Below, piece after piece: positions 45,903 through 58,800 of a stretch of DNA of 64,000 bases (its first letter is position 1; each line of letters opens with the position of its first letter). Under the pieces are notes generated by a model. That model searched no databases. It was not told the origin of the DNA and was given only the letters and a program-made list of their open reading frames with translations. The position numbers and the translations under genes were made by a program. Location: assembly GCA_033060915.1 (NCBI GenBank), contig CM065388.1, positions 26,371,001 through 26,435,000 of the forward strand, written 5' to 3'. Source of the stretch: Euryodendron excelsum (Eukaryota > Streptophyta > Magnoliopsida > Ericales > Pentaphylacaceae).

Positions 45903-47801
45903 GGCGGAATCCTCGCAAAAGCATACAAGAGAGGGGTGTTTTCACCCACTTTCTTTCTATCCCTTTTACTACTCAAGAACTTTATGCTTTTCATAAAAAT
46001 GACGATCGTAATCAAATGATAGTCCTCTTATTCACTGCTACTATCTTATATGTCTCTTGTGAATGGTGATTATTCCTACGCAATGGGGCATGGTTTATCC
46101 TATAGAACGGTTGAACTTGAAGGGAAGATAGCATGAGTTAACCACTCGCTAAATGATCAGCTTCCGAAGAAAGAGAATGTAAAGATGAGTGATGAGATTA
46201 CCCAAAGGCAACACTTGCAAGTCCCTGAAGCTAAGCGATGTGCGGTCAGTTCATCAAAATGAAGAGGAGCTATTTTTCATGTTCCCATAGAAATTCCCTT
46301 TGCTTAACCCTTAGTACTTCGCAGAAAGTGAAAATTTTCTTTATCAACCCCGATCCAAGACTGTCCTCCCCACACTAGAGCAGACAATATCTGAGAACTC
46401 TAGGAATGGTATCCACCCCCACTATGCTAAGGCAGCACTGAAGGCTCTATAGATCAAGCAATCTAGTTCAAAGTGAAGAGAGACCCTCATTTCATTTTCC
46501 ATACAATCAGAAGCAACCCCTTGCCAAACCCATTGAGCCCTTTATCTTTCCCGTGAGAACCCTAACCTAGGGATCACCGCCCACATTGGGTAAGGTTGGA
46601 TTGCTAAGGAAAAGGTCTAAAGAAAAAAGGGTGGTAGAATTACTCGTTCCATAAAATAAAATAAAAAAAGATAAAAAAGACAAAGCAAAGGAAAATATTT
46701 GCCAAGGGGCAAGAGGCCAAAAAAAAAAAAAAAAGAAGAGACCTGAAGAAAACCATGATTGAGTCATCTTCAAAAGCATAATAAGAAGACCGAAAGAGAA
46801 GATAGTCATATTTATCTTAAAAAGCATATAGAAAGGGCAAAAGAAATGAGGCATTTCCACCTTGAGAAGTACATAGTAAAAGCAAGAAGGAAATTTAAAG
46901 GTGATCCTAGGTTACAAAGAAACCCAGTAGAAACAATAGGTTCGAGCATTTACCCTTTCTTGCAAAATACCAAAACCATGGCCAACATTATAACCCTACT
47001 AAAGTCCACCCTGATTGAAAACGGATTGCTTGATCTAAATGAGCAGGACACGCCACCAAAGCCAAAAACAGATGCTAACCCTACTGGAAGGAAAAAAAAA
47101 TAGTCAAGGATGGTATGGATCTAATTCCTGTTGAAAACAACATTGAATTTGAGCCTACATATCCTATTGTTTTGAAAACCCCATAACATAGCCTACATTA
47201 TGGTCCTAAAGTAAAGTCTCCTCGGATTGAAGGACTGGCCACTTATCGCTCTGCTAAAGGTTAGGTAAGCTGTTGCTAAGACCCCGAGAGTTGAGAGTTT
47301 TAGCCCAATAATCATATACACTAACCCCGAGGCAGAGAGTCAGATGCGATCAAAAGATTAAAAAAGGTGCAAAGTGCAATCATCCAATCAAGGTAAGGTT
47401 GAGCCAGAGGAGAGGCTAGACCCCCAAAAAGGAAGAAGTTACCATTCCAAAGATACAGAGTTCGACAACACCCCTTGTCATTCTGTTAGTTAATGTATCT
47501 GCATACATTTTCAAAAAAAAAAAAAATCGGCAAGAGCTTTGCACACATAGGATATAACTCCCTGTAGAAACAGAAGTCATTAGCACAGTTTAATGTAAAC
47601 CCCTGTAATAGATAAATAACATCATCATTTCTACACATGCATAGGATTATATACTTAGCTGAAAAAAAATCAATCATAAATGTCTCTGCCTATCCATGCA
47701 TCTAAATATCTAAAATATCCATCAAAATAAAACTGTCTAACATAAATACATCTCAGGGATAAGGGGTAAAGGAAGATCAGAGTCCCCACAAGGGGCATCT
47801 G
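45903..47801. other. Spacer between convergent gag and PMD genes (element C)
   Basis: Counterpart of 17829-19819 in B, with A- and T-runs. Open frames here are short and not shared with B, so no gene is called. Confidence 0.65.
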
Positions 47802-49575
47802 TCAAAGGTCAAAATCGATATCCTCCGGATCGAAATCTCTAAAACCTAGCATCGGAGGAGGTGGATAACTACTAGAAGCACCGGCGTCCTGCGAAGAAGA
47901 CACAGCCAGAATCAGCAAGATAAAGGAATGACTAGACAATAACAGAGTGAACAGAAGAAGCAGAGAAAGAACAACATACCCCGCCACCACCCATCTGAGA
48001 TAACTGAGCCGTCAGGGAACCTACCTCGGCCTGGTACTAACCCACTCCATCTGGCACTGATCTCTCTAGTCTCTCATAGAGCAAGGGCACATATCCTCCG
48101 GCTCTACGCCATAAGTCAACCACTTCTTGGCTAACAGGATACTCACCGACTACTACCTCAAACCGGGTGAAGGCATCGACAAAATGAGCCCCAAAGTATG
48201 CAACATAATCTGTATCTAGAGGAAGTAAAAACCCGGCACCCGGCTGTCACTCCTAATAGGCACTCCTGCCACCAAAGCTCCAAACATACACTCTGGCGAA
48301 GCTCCTGCTAACCGGAACTCCTCATAAAACTACCGCCAGTGTCACTCTCCTAGATAGGACTCCCAAGTATTGTTACTAAGAAAAGCAGCCCTCAACAGGG
48401 ACAACGGAACCAAGTACTACACTGTCTCATAATGAACTGATCCAATGAAAGGCTGCCAAGTCACATCTCTCGCCTTAATCAATTCCAGGTTTGCCCGTAG
48501 TGTCACAAAGTCAGTAATCTCCGATCGCTGGGCCACCCAGTCACGAGCCCACCTCAAAGCGCGAGGATAAAGGTCATCCTCAATAACTGTAGGGTGACGA
48601 ACAGGTAGGTACTCATAGCTCCACTAGACAAGAAAGGGCCAAAAACTAGTCATGTTGCCCTAACGGGAAGAAGTCCGAACCCACATCGATCGAAGGAAGC
48701 AGCCAAAGGAGAAGGACCTCCAATCCAGCACAGATAAGGCCCCAAGATCAGCTACTATGCTCACTAACCGAAAGGGCACAAGCAACTTGTTGCTGTTGCA
48801 GAAGCAATTGAAGATGATATACAGAACAAGTCGCCGCCTCATGATGTCGCACTGAGCAGGGGAGGGCTCTACAACAAAGGTACGGTTATCCCGGCTAAGC
48901 CAGGAAATTGGGAAAGTAGAACGCTCTAGAGGAGGCAAGTCTAGCAGAATGCAAGCCTCGTCTCTACAGACTGACTGTAAAGTAATCCGCCGACCGACCA
49001 AGGAAAATCCCGTGATGATCGTCCAATCCAGGGGGTGGGACCCAACTCAAAGCCAACAAAATGGAAGGTCCCCGTCTCTCCAAACCACCGCTCAATCAGT
49101 GCCAGCATGAGATGTCTGTTAAGGCAGTTAGCCTGTAATCTCATGAAAGTTCCGAATCCAATCTCAACCAAGAAAGCACGATATGATGGAGCAGCCCGCT
49201 GCTTGGTCATGAAGACCTGATGAACAGACCTTTTAAAAGTTGTGTGTACCCGCGGAGGGGGCAAATGCTGTTTAGAATATACACTGGGGTGATAAACAAG
49301 ATCCTCGAGCAGTGGGATGTCCGGTACTTCCAAGTCACCCAAATCAGCATCTGTCTGCCTATGTCTAGAGGAGGCTCTCCCATAACCAGTTACCTGGTCA
49401 CCAAGACCCGGTATCCCCTCCTTAGCACCAATATCCTCCGCAAAGGCCTGTTGTACCGGAGGAAAGGGGTCGACAGGTGGTCTACTCCCCCGTCTGCTTT
49501 GACTGGAAGAGGCCCGTCTAGTGGATCCATGAACTCTACAAATACCACCATCACATACCACCAACACCCCCACAC
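47802..49575 (-). pseudogene. PMD protein gene, antisense in element C, decayed
   Basis: Runs from about 49575 to the stop at 47802. It covers the PMD core (LALIERWFGETGTFHF), the Trp-rich middle and the last exon with the acidic end DFDPEDIDFDL, which is conserved with B. The small intron before the last exon is at the equivalent place (about 47891-47980). A 1-nt change after 'GFELGPTP' shifts frame near 49030, and further stops occur in the second half. The N-terminal ~40 residues seen in A and B are lost or rearranged: at about 49560 the sequence jumps to intron-like DNA. It keeps Trp codons where B has stops. Confidence 0.8.
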
Positions 49576-50527
49576 ACTTTTAAAATTTTCAAACTTCCCA
49601 AAAGACTCGTTTCATTTTTCAATAAATCAATGGTGCTTAAAGATATCCTAAAATTTTTCAAAATCATTTTAAATGTTTTCTAAAATATTCCAACTTTTTT
49701 CTAAATTTTAAACTCCCTTTCTCAATTTTCTCCACTTTTCCTATTTTTCTAAGTCTTTTTTCTATTTTTCAAAAAATCAAAAAATTCAAAAGTTTTCAAA
49801 AAGTCACGAAACTTCATACTGCTGTTAAACACATTTTTCTAAGACACACAGTATAAAAATGTAGCTGAAAAATTCAACACCCAAGCCTGTAGGGACAAAT
49901 CCTCGATTCCTGCATAAACTCTCTTCACATAATCACGCAAAATCACTCAAATTCAATCAAACAAGCACTAAAATGTAAAAATAACTTCACCACGATATTC
50001 AAAATATATCAAAAAATCAATTTTCACTATTCACACAACTCAAACAGAATTCTACACGTCAAGATTAACAAAAAATTGAAAACTCACCTCTTGGAGTTCT
50101 CTAGCGAAATCTTCTCTTCTGGCAACTTTTCTGACAACGGCATCTACTTTCAGCAATCCCCCATGGTCCCCAAGAGATGCTCCTTTAATGTCTAGGTCAG
50201 TTTCCTCACAATGCCTATTGATTTTTCACAAACTCTTCACATTCCCGTAAGTGTTCGAACCAGGAAGTTTTCTGGTTTTGATGCTAAGCCTAGCGCCACT
50301 AGCAGTGGTGCTAAGCCTTTTCTTTCAAAACCGCCACTGCTAGTGGCGCCAGTTGCCAATTCTAGGCAGCTTTGCCCTTTTTCCCACTGAAACTTGATTT
50401 CAAAGGCCTCTTGGGCCCAATATTGGTTTCTACAATCCTGTCTTCCAAAATTTCCAAAGTCCGTCCCTCCGACCGCCTCACATGCAACATGGGACTCTTA
50501 CTCTGTCATTTTTTGTCTTCAACAAGC
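49576..50527 (-). other. Upstream region of PMD gene in element C
   Basis: Counterpart of 14694-15982, shortened on the PMD side. GTGAGT donor context near 50090 (minus) and GGCGCC-type box about 50287-50355. No further gene seen. Confidence 0.55.
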
Positions 50528-50550
50528 AAAGACAGAAAAAGAGGGGCAGC
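50528..50550 (+). promoter_or_regulatory. Polypurine tract (element C)
   Basis: Ends AGAAAAAGAGGGGCAGC immediately before the LTR start at 50551. Confidence 0.78.
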
Positions 50551-53500
50551 TGTAAGTACCTCATTTTTTATCACTCGGCAGTCTACATTCCGTCTAGACT
50601 TGTATTTAAGTCAATGTGGACATATTCTGAGTCAAATAAACTTTTTAAGTCTAATCCCATCAATCAAACCACTTCACGAGCCCGCCGGGCCCAAATAGAG
50701 ACAAAATGACCAAAATGCCCTTGGGAGTAATGGTCGGTCTAATTCCAATAAGCACGTCTTTCCGAAGACGGTAAGTTCCCTTTCCAATTCCATTTCTATT
50801 TTCAATTCCAATTCCAATTCTAATTCTAATTAAATCTGGCACACCTTTCGAGAAAGTTAATTCCTCAAGGTGGTAAGACCCTCCAATTCGGCACGTTTTC
50901 CAAAGAAAGTTTCTTCGGAACGGTAAGTCCCTTCAAACCCGTCGATCGGGACTACACCCCAAGTTTTCGAAATGGTAGAATGGTCCACCTTTGGTGCCTG
51001 CTAGCCTACCAATGCTGAAATGTCCATTTTGGCAAGCTTTTTGAGAAAGCTGATTCCTCGGGCGCTAAGTCCATTTAGCAGCTTTCCGAGATCAAGCAGT
51101 CTCGGGAATGATTGCGAACCGTCAGAGTAGTGGAAGTACTTGCAAACAGGTCGATATAGGGAATTGCCAACAAACCCCTGTACCAGTGGACTGCTATCAT
51201 AGTGGTGGAAACACTCAAAACCCAGGTCAACACCAGTGCTTGCTAGCCCACTTCGATGAAAATGGCCAAACTGTCCCTAGGGCCATTTTTCGGCATGTTT
51301 CTTAAGAAAGTACCTAAGTCCTCAGAATGGTAAGTCCACCTTTCTAAGATTTTCTTAAAAGCAATCCGGCATGATTAGGTGCCTTCTAGTCAGTATTGGG
51401 CCAATTCCGAGACTTTTCGGTCAAGATGACCATTTTGTCCCTAAGCATCCGAACGCCCTGGGAACCACACCGGCTCTAGATATCAAACCGGTAACCTCCC
51501 GAGAATGCTTCTTATAGTATTCTTGACCTTTCATTATCTTTTCGAATCATTCCAAGTCAATTCCGGTAAGCCCGGTGCGAAATGACTGTTTTGCCCCTAG
51601 TGGGCCGGTTGCCTCTTCCTACCACGCCGGCTTTGGGTATCAAACCGGTAACCTCCTGGGACTTTTTGAATAATGTTTTCAAACCTCGAGTCTTCTTCTG
51701 AGACATTCTGAGTCCATCCTGGTAGTTTTCCGATCTAGTTGACCGTTTTGCCCCTAATGGCCCGGTTAACCCTTCCAACAAACCCTGACATCCTTTTTCA
51801 AGTCCATTACCCTCGGGATCCTATTTTAAGGATTCTTGCCATTTTTCGGCCTTCTGGGTCATGCCCGGCCCCTTCAAATCATTCCCGGACTTTCTGGAGC
51901 CACTCCTAGTGAAGCTAGGCTAAAAATTGCATGGAAGTCACTAGTACAGGTGCCCAAATCTTCTACAGATATGTTGCTTGCCGACTTAAAAGCTTTCCTG
52001 AGTGGCTGGCGCCACTTGAAATTGGCCTGGCGCCACTTCTAGTGGTGCCAATGTGTGTTTTGGCCTCGCGCCACTGCAACAGGCGCTAGGTCATTCTTCT
52101 CTCTATAAATACAAAGCCTCTTCTAGCATGAAAAGAGTCCGCAGACTCAGTCTAAAAACCCTACTCTTCGATATACAAAACTCGTAGCCTCTCTAAACCC
52201 TAGTCTCCTTTAGTTTCTCTAAACTCTAGCCTTCATATACAAACCCTAGCCACCATACACCAAACCCTAGCCTCCAATACATTCATACACTTGCCTCTAA
52301 AGCCTCCATTGAAGACTTGAAGTGCTGCAAACTGAAGCTCTCAAAGATCAAGACAAGCCCTCGAAGACTGAAGCGAAGACCACGTGGGTTCGGCCCCCTT
52401 GATTATGTGGTAAAGCCTTTAACCTTGTATGTTCACAATCCCAACTTGCATTGTGTATATCATGATCTTACATTCTTCCAAAATTCATTTTTAAAAGTTT
52501 GCATCAAAATTGTTTTCAAAACTTGCATCAAAATTTTCTTTTTCAAAACTCGTTTTTAAAACCACAATCCTAAGGTGGTTCTAGCATTTCCATGGCTAGG
52601 GTTGCTTTGGGAAAGTGTTACATTTAAAGTCACCAATATGGTCCATATTTTTAAATCTTCGTTGTTTTCAAAACCACTATCTTAAAGTGGTTCTAATCTT
52701 CTTATGGTTAGAACCGCTTAAGGAAAGTGTGATATTTTTATGAATTCTCCAAAAACTCCTTTTCCAAAACTCTTTCCCTCTAAGAATCTCTTTTCTAGTA
52801 CACTTTCTAAAAATTCTCTTCAATCTCCTTTCCAAAATTCCTTTCCAAAGTTGTTTTCTAAAATTTCCCTTCACAAAATTCACATTCCTAAAAACTCCTT
52901 TCCAAAACGCTCTCTTCAAAATCCACTTTCTCAAAACGCTCTCTAGGTTTCCTTCCTAAACTCTTTCCAAAAATCACTTTCTCAAAATCTCTTTCCAAAA
53001 ACTCTCTTTTCAAAATTCGCTTTCCAAAAACTCCTTTTTAAAATCTCCCTTTCTAAAAACTCACTTTCCAAAATCTCTTTTCCTAGGACCCAAGTCAAGC
53101 CCTAGAACCCACAATTAGGAAACCCTATTTTCCTTCCCAAAAACATGATTTTCAATCTTGCCTTAAAATCTAGGTTTCCGAAATCTCCTTCTTTACATCT
53201 AAATCCTTGGTTTCCAAAACCTCTTTTCTATGTCAAAACTATAGTCTTCCAAAACTCCATCGTTCCAAATCCATGTCAAATGTAATTTTTTCTTTAGGTA
53301 ACCAAATCCAATCTCCCATTTAGGAAACTGGATACAATACTCCGTTTTAGGAAACAAAATCAAATCACCTTTTTTAAAAACAAACTCCAGTCCCTTGTTT
53401 TAAGAAATACGAATCTCAATCCTTCCAACTCCAAATCTTTCCTAATTCGCTCCTTCTTGCTCTCATACTTTCCTAAACCTTAAGATTCCAAAACTCAAAT

Positions 53501-54925
53501 TCAAATCTTTCCAAAATTCTAAACTTTTTTAAGTTAAAACTTTCTAAATCCAAATCTTTCTAAAATTCTAAACTTTCCTAAACTTCAAATCTTTCCAGAT
53601 CTAAAACTTTCTAAACTCAAAACTTTCTTACTTTTAAAATTTCTCTATTTCAAAACATTCCAAATTCAAAACTTTCTAATTTCGAACCTTTCCTATTCCA
53701 AAACCTTTCCTAAATTGAAACTTTTCTAAATCAAAACTTTCCTAAAATGAAACTTTCCTAAAATGCAACTTTCCTAAAATGACACTTTCCTAAAATGAAA
53801 CTTTCCTAAAACAAAACATTCCTAATTCGAACCTTTACTATTTTGAACCCTTCTTAAATCCAATCTTTCCTAATCTTCCAAGTCCAACATTCGAGTAAAA
53901 TCTTTCTTAATCTTAAGTCTTTCCTAAGTTCTATCTTTTCTAAGTCTAGGTTTCCCAAAACCCTATCTTTCCAAAATCTAGTTCAAGTTCTTTTCCAAAG
54001 GTCAAATCCTCTTTCAAGTTAAATTCTAGGTCTAAGTTCAATCTCTCGATCTTCCAATCCAAATTCCAATTCAATTTTTTTTCCAATAAAAATTTTCTAT
54101 TTTCTATCAGACTCTTGTCCGAACTACAACTAACTTGATTCTTCAAAAAGGATACGTAGGCAACCCTCATGGGTGCGGTCACCACCTTTTTCAAATCTCC
54201 AATTCTATAACGTTTTTCAAACTTCCAATTCCAAATTTCTATTTCCAAATTTCTATTTCTAATCTCCAAAACTTTCTTTCAAAATCAAATCTATCTTTTC
54301 AAATCCATTCCAATTTCTTTTCAAGTTTCTTTTCAAATCAAATCAAATCTATTTCCAAATCAAATCTTTCTATTGCATTTACATATCATGCAACATGTTA
54401 GTTTCTTTTAAACATTCTTTTTCTAAAGTGGATAGGATTGAACATTGGTTAGTTGAAGGCTCTCATAGGTGAATATAGGATAAATAGACATGTAGGTACC
54501 ACAAGGGCGGGGTAGGGTGATGGCTTAGTGCGTCTTCTCTACACATAACCAACCTCCGAACCTAGGAACACTGTTTTCGATAGACCAAAATAGAGTTATT
54601 TTTCTAAAAAAGACTTAAATGTTCTCTAAAGGTTACCAAACAACTTGTTTTCTTAAAAATCCTCTCTTGAGAAAGTATTTTCAAAATTGTTTTCAAAACC
54701 CTAAGTGTAGTCTTCGAATTGTGCTTAGTTTTTAGGTGACCTAACTCACCTTAATCAAGTTAGATGGCGACTCCAAATGTTTTCCAAAAGCCCTTTATTC
54801 AAATCAATTTTCAATTCAAACCTAGTCGCACTCATTCTTCTAGGAGGGTGAGTTCTAACGAAAGAATATAGTATTTTTCCTGCTTGTGTGTGTATTCCTC
54901 GAGTGCGAAATATCTGGGCGTGACA
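50551..54925 (+). repeat. Element C 3' LTR
   Basis: 4375 bp, TGTAAGTACC...GGGCGTGACA. The ~81-bp minisatellite is nearly gone (one eroded unit near 50846). Three ~156-bp units lie near 51425, 51583 and 51740, a GGCGCC box at 52011-52090 and a TATA box at 52103-52111. Near 52375 a deletion joins the '...gactgaag' segment directly to 'gaccacgtgggttcgg', removing the AATAAA region seen in other LTRs. Confidence 0.88.
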
Positions 54926-55841
54926 CACATCTTGGAGCATGAGATTACCGCTACATTCCTCCTTAGCTTTCCTTTCTCGCCACCTTTTTTTTTCACTACT
55001 TGTCTTGGTATTGTTCAGACTTATTTGGACTAAGCAATTCTCTTTTATTAAAGAGGACTTTAATTTGGACTGTAACGTAGGCTAGGTCAAGGGGTTTATG
55101 AATGAAAGGGTATAAAGGCTCAAACATTATCACTCGTATGATTTTGAAAGAACAATGATCACCTTTGGCAATTTAACTTATATTCCCTGCTTTCTTCTTT
55201 CTTTCCAACTCATTTTGTTCTTCTAGACCGTTCTCTGCCTTTTAATTAGGATTTTCTCATCAAGAAATTTGTTCCTAAGTCGACTTTTAAAGATGCCAAC
55301 TTTATCATTTATATTTTTGGATGACAGTATCTTCTTTTGAAGATCACCACAAACACAATATCTTCTTTAGTAGAGATGCCTCTAACGCCATAACTTCCTG
55401 GAAACCACCATTTTCATCATTGCTCATTAGTTCCTACTCATGGCTTTTGCCTTAACCCAATGTGGGTGGTGATCATCTAGATGGTTTTCTTAAGAAAACT
55501 AACCGGCTCAAGTGGGCTTTGCAAAGGGATTTTTTTTCAATGTATGGTAGGAGAATTAAGGGCCTCTCATCATTTCAAATTGAATTGCTTAGTCCATAAA
55601 GCCTTTATACAAAACTGAGACAATATTCCTAGAGATGGTATGTTTTTGCTAGTAAACCCCTGTATACTCTATCGAATCAACTACTTTATGCTTACCCAAG
55701 TATGGGGGATGGTTATTGGTTTAGGGATATTTAAATAGAAATCATGTATGGCTCTAGTGGGTTGTGCAAACGTTAGTGTTTATTTCTTTTTGGATGGATT
55801 AAACAATGGCTTCTCATCTTTTTGAGGACTCAGCTGCCCAT
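54926..55841 (-). mobile_element. Element E: internal spacer, left part
   Basis: Resembles the gag-PMD spacer of B in the same orientation (compare 18400-19400; shared 'actttaat', 'gtaacgtaggctagg', 'aaaggctcaaa'). No ORF is supported. It is bounded on the left by the end of C and on the right by solo LTR F, so C and F both inserted into E. E's 3' LTR and PMD gene would lie left of the window. Confidence 0.65.
55837..55841 (+). repeat. Target-site duplication of solo LTR F, left copy (CCCAT)
   Basis: CCCAT abuts TGTAAGC at 55842; an identical copy follows the LTR end at 60955-60959. Confidence 0.93.
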
Positions 55842-58800
55842 TGTAAGCACCCCATTTTTGACCGCTCGGCAGTCTACACTCCGTCCAGACTTGTTTTCAA
55901 GTCATTTTGGGCATATTCCAATCAAAACCAATCTTCTAGGTCCAAATTCTGTTTTTCCATCGCTTCGCGGGCCTGTCAGGCCCAAATAGAGGCAAAATGA
56001 CCAAAATGCCCTTAGGGGCATTGTCCTTTCTGATTTCAATTCCAATCCCTCTCTCGAGACAGTTTATTCCTCGAGACGGTCCGAGTAGCAAAACTACTCA
56101 CAAAACCATTAGAGTGGCGGAAACACTCACAAAACCGTTAGAGTGGCGGAAACACTCACAATCCAGGCACGTCTCTTTGGAGACGGTAAGACCCCTTTCC
56201 AATCCCACTCTCGAGACAGTTTATTCCTCGAGACGGCTCCAATCCAAGCACGTCTCTTCGGAGACGGTAAGACCCCTTTCCAATCCCTCTCTCGAGATAG
56301 TTTATTCCTCGAGACGGTCCGAGTAGCAAAACTACTCACCGAACCGTTAGAGTAGCTGCAATACTCACAGAACCGTTAGAGTAGCGGAAATACTCAACCG
56401 TTAGAGTAGCGGAAATACTCACAGAACTGTTAGAGTAGCGGAAATACTCACAAATCATTAAACCCGTCCGAGTAGCGGAAATACTCACACCGTTAGAGTG
56501 GCGGAAACACTCAAAACCTAGGTCAACACCAGTGGCTGTTAGCCCACTTCGGTGAAAAATGACCAAATTACCCTTAGGATCTTTTTTCGAGACTTTCCGG
56601 TCAAGATGACCATTTTGCCCCTAGGCATCTGAATGCCCCGGGAACCACACCGGCTCTGGGTATCAAACCGGTAACCTCCCGAGAATACTTTTTATAGTAT
56701 TCTCAATCCTCCTTTACTTTTCCAGATCATTCCGAGTTAGTTCCGGCCAACCCGGTACAAAATGACCGTTTTGCCCCTAGAGGGCCGGTCTCCTTCTTCG
56801 ACCACACCGGCTCTGGGTATCAAACCGGTAATGTCCCGAGAATACTTTTTATAGTGTTCTCGACCTTCCTTTACTTTTCCGGATCATTCCGAGTTAGTTC
56901 CGGCCAACCTGGTACAAAATGACCGTTTTGCCCCTGGAGGGCCGGTCTCCTTCTTCGACCACACCGGCTCTGGGTATCAAACCGGTAATGTCTCGAGAAT
57001 ACTTTTTATAGTATCCTCAACCTCCCTTTACCTTTGCGGACCATTCCGAGTCAGTTCCGGCAAACCCGGCACAAAATGACCGTTTTGCCCCTAGTGGGCC
57101 GGTCTCCCTTTCTGACCACACCGGCTCTGGGAGTCAAATCGGCAACTTCTAGGAACATTCTAAATAATATTTCCAGATCCCAAGTCTTTTCCGGGACAAT
57201 CTGAGTTCGCCCCGGCAGCTTTCCGGTCCGATTGACCGTTTTTCCCCCAAAGGCCCGGTCAACCTTTCCGACCCACCTTATCTTCATTTTTCAAGTCAAA
57301 TACCTCCAGGACACTATTTCAAGTGTTCCTGCTCCTTTCCGGCCTTCCGGGTCACTCCCGACTCCTTTAAATCATTCCCGGACTTTCCGGAGTCACTCTT
57401 AGTGAAGCCAGGCTAAAGTTTACATGGTAGTCACTAGTACAAGCGCCCAAATCCAGTCAAAGATACGTTACTTGCCGACCTTAAATCTTTCCTAATTGGC
57501 TGGCGCCACTATTAGTGGCGCCAGTGTAAATTTTGCCCTAGCACCACTGCAACAGGTGCCAGGTTTGTCCTCCCTCTATAAATACAGAGCCTCATTCAAC
57601 GTGAAAGGGGTCTGCAAACTTAACCTAAAAATCCTATATTTCGATATACAGAGCCCGAGCACCTCCAAAACCCTAGCCTCCCTAGGTTTTCCCAAACCCT
57701 AGCCACTATACACAAACCCTAGCCTCCTATACACTCATACACTCCCCCATACACTCATACACTAGCATTCAACCACTCTCTGAAGACTTGAAGAGCAGCC
57801 ATCCAAAGCTTGAAGACAATCCTTGAAGGTTGAAGAAGAAGATCAAGACGAAGACCGAAGACCGAAGACAGCATGGTGCGCAAAATAAACAAGAAACAAG
57901 GTAGGCTCCCTATTTAAATTTCCACACTTCCCCCCTCTCTCTTCTCTCTCCTAACCCACTTGGGTTTTCTCTATTTCAATCCCCCATCTCTTTCCCCCCC
58001 TTTCTTTGCATGCTTGAAATAAGGGGATTCCCGGTCCATGTGTAGGATTGGGCTATGGGAGAGTCACCGTGTCGGGGGCTTTCTTCTAGTCTAACCAAAG
58101 ACCACGTGGGTCCGGCCCCCTTGATTATGTGGTGAAGCCTTAACCTTGTATGTACACGACCCCAAATTGCATTGTGCATATCATAGTCTTGCATCTTCCA
58201 AAATTCGTTTTCAAAAAGTTGTTTTCAAAAATCGTTTTCAAACTTGTTTTCAAAATCGCATCAAAATCTCTTTTTCAAAAACTTGTTTTCAAAACCACAG
58301 TTCTAGAGTGATTCTAGCCTTTCCATGGCTAGGGTTGCTTTAGGAAAGTGTTATATTAAAAGTGGCCTTTTGGTCTATATTTTCAAACCTTTGTTTTCAA
58401 AACCACTTTCTTAAAGTGGTTCTAGCCCTCTTATGGCTAGAATTGCTTTAGGAAAGTGAGACATTTTTAATCCTTCTAAAAACTCCCTCTTTTCAAAAAT
58501 CTCTTCCTAAAAATCTCTTTTTCAACATACTTTCCTAAAACTCTCCTCTCCAAAATTGTTTTCAAAAACTCCCTTCCAAAATCTATTTTTCAAAATTCTC
58601 TCTCCAAAATCTTTTACTCAAAATTCACCCTCTAAAAACACTCCCTAGATTCACCTTCCAAAAAACTCTCTCAAAAAATCTTTCCAAAAACTTTCTTCCC
58701 AAAATTTTCCTTCTCGAAATTCCCCTCTAGGATTTTCCTTCCAAAGTCTACGTTTCCAAAAACACGCTTTCCAAAACTCCTTCTCTTTAAAATCCTTCTC

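Larger units (their letters stand above)
39819..54925 (+). mobile_element. Element C: gag-only LTR retrotransposon (main part)
   Basis: C comprises 883-995 (rest of its 5' LTR outside the window) and 39819-54925: 5' LTR remainder to 42364, internal 42365-50550, 3' LTR 50551-54925. Contents are PBS, leader, gag pseudogene, spacer, antisense PMD pseudogene and PPT, the same plan as A and B. It is visibly more decayed than A, as expected for the host of A's insertion. C lies in the spacer of element E; its right flank is CACAT (54926-54930), and the left flank is outside the window. Confidence 0.85.

Noticed and set aside
5986..50550. Possible protease, reverse transcriptase or integrase
   Set aside because: I looked for RT (YxDD-type), RNase H and integrase motifs in the listed frames of A, B and C internal DNA and saw none; gag is followed by spacer and antisense PMD only.
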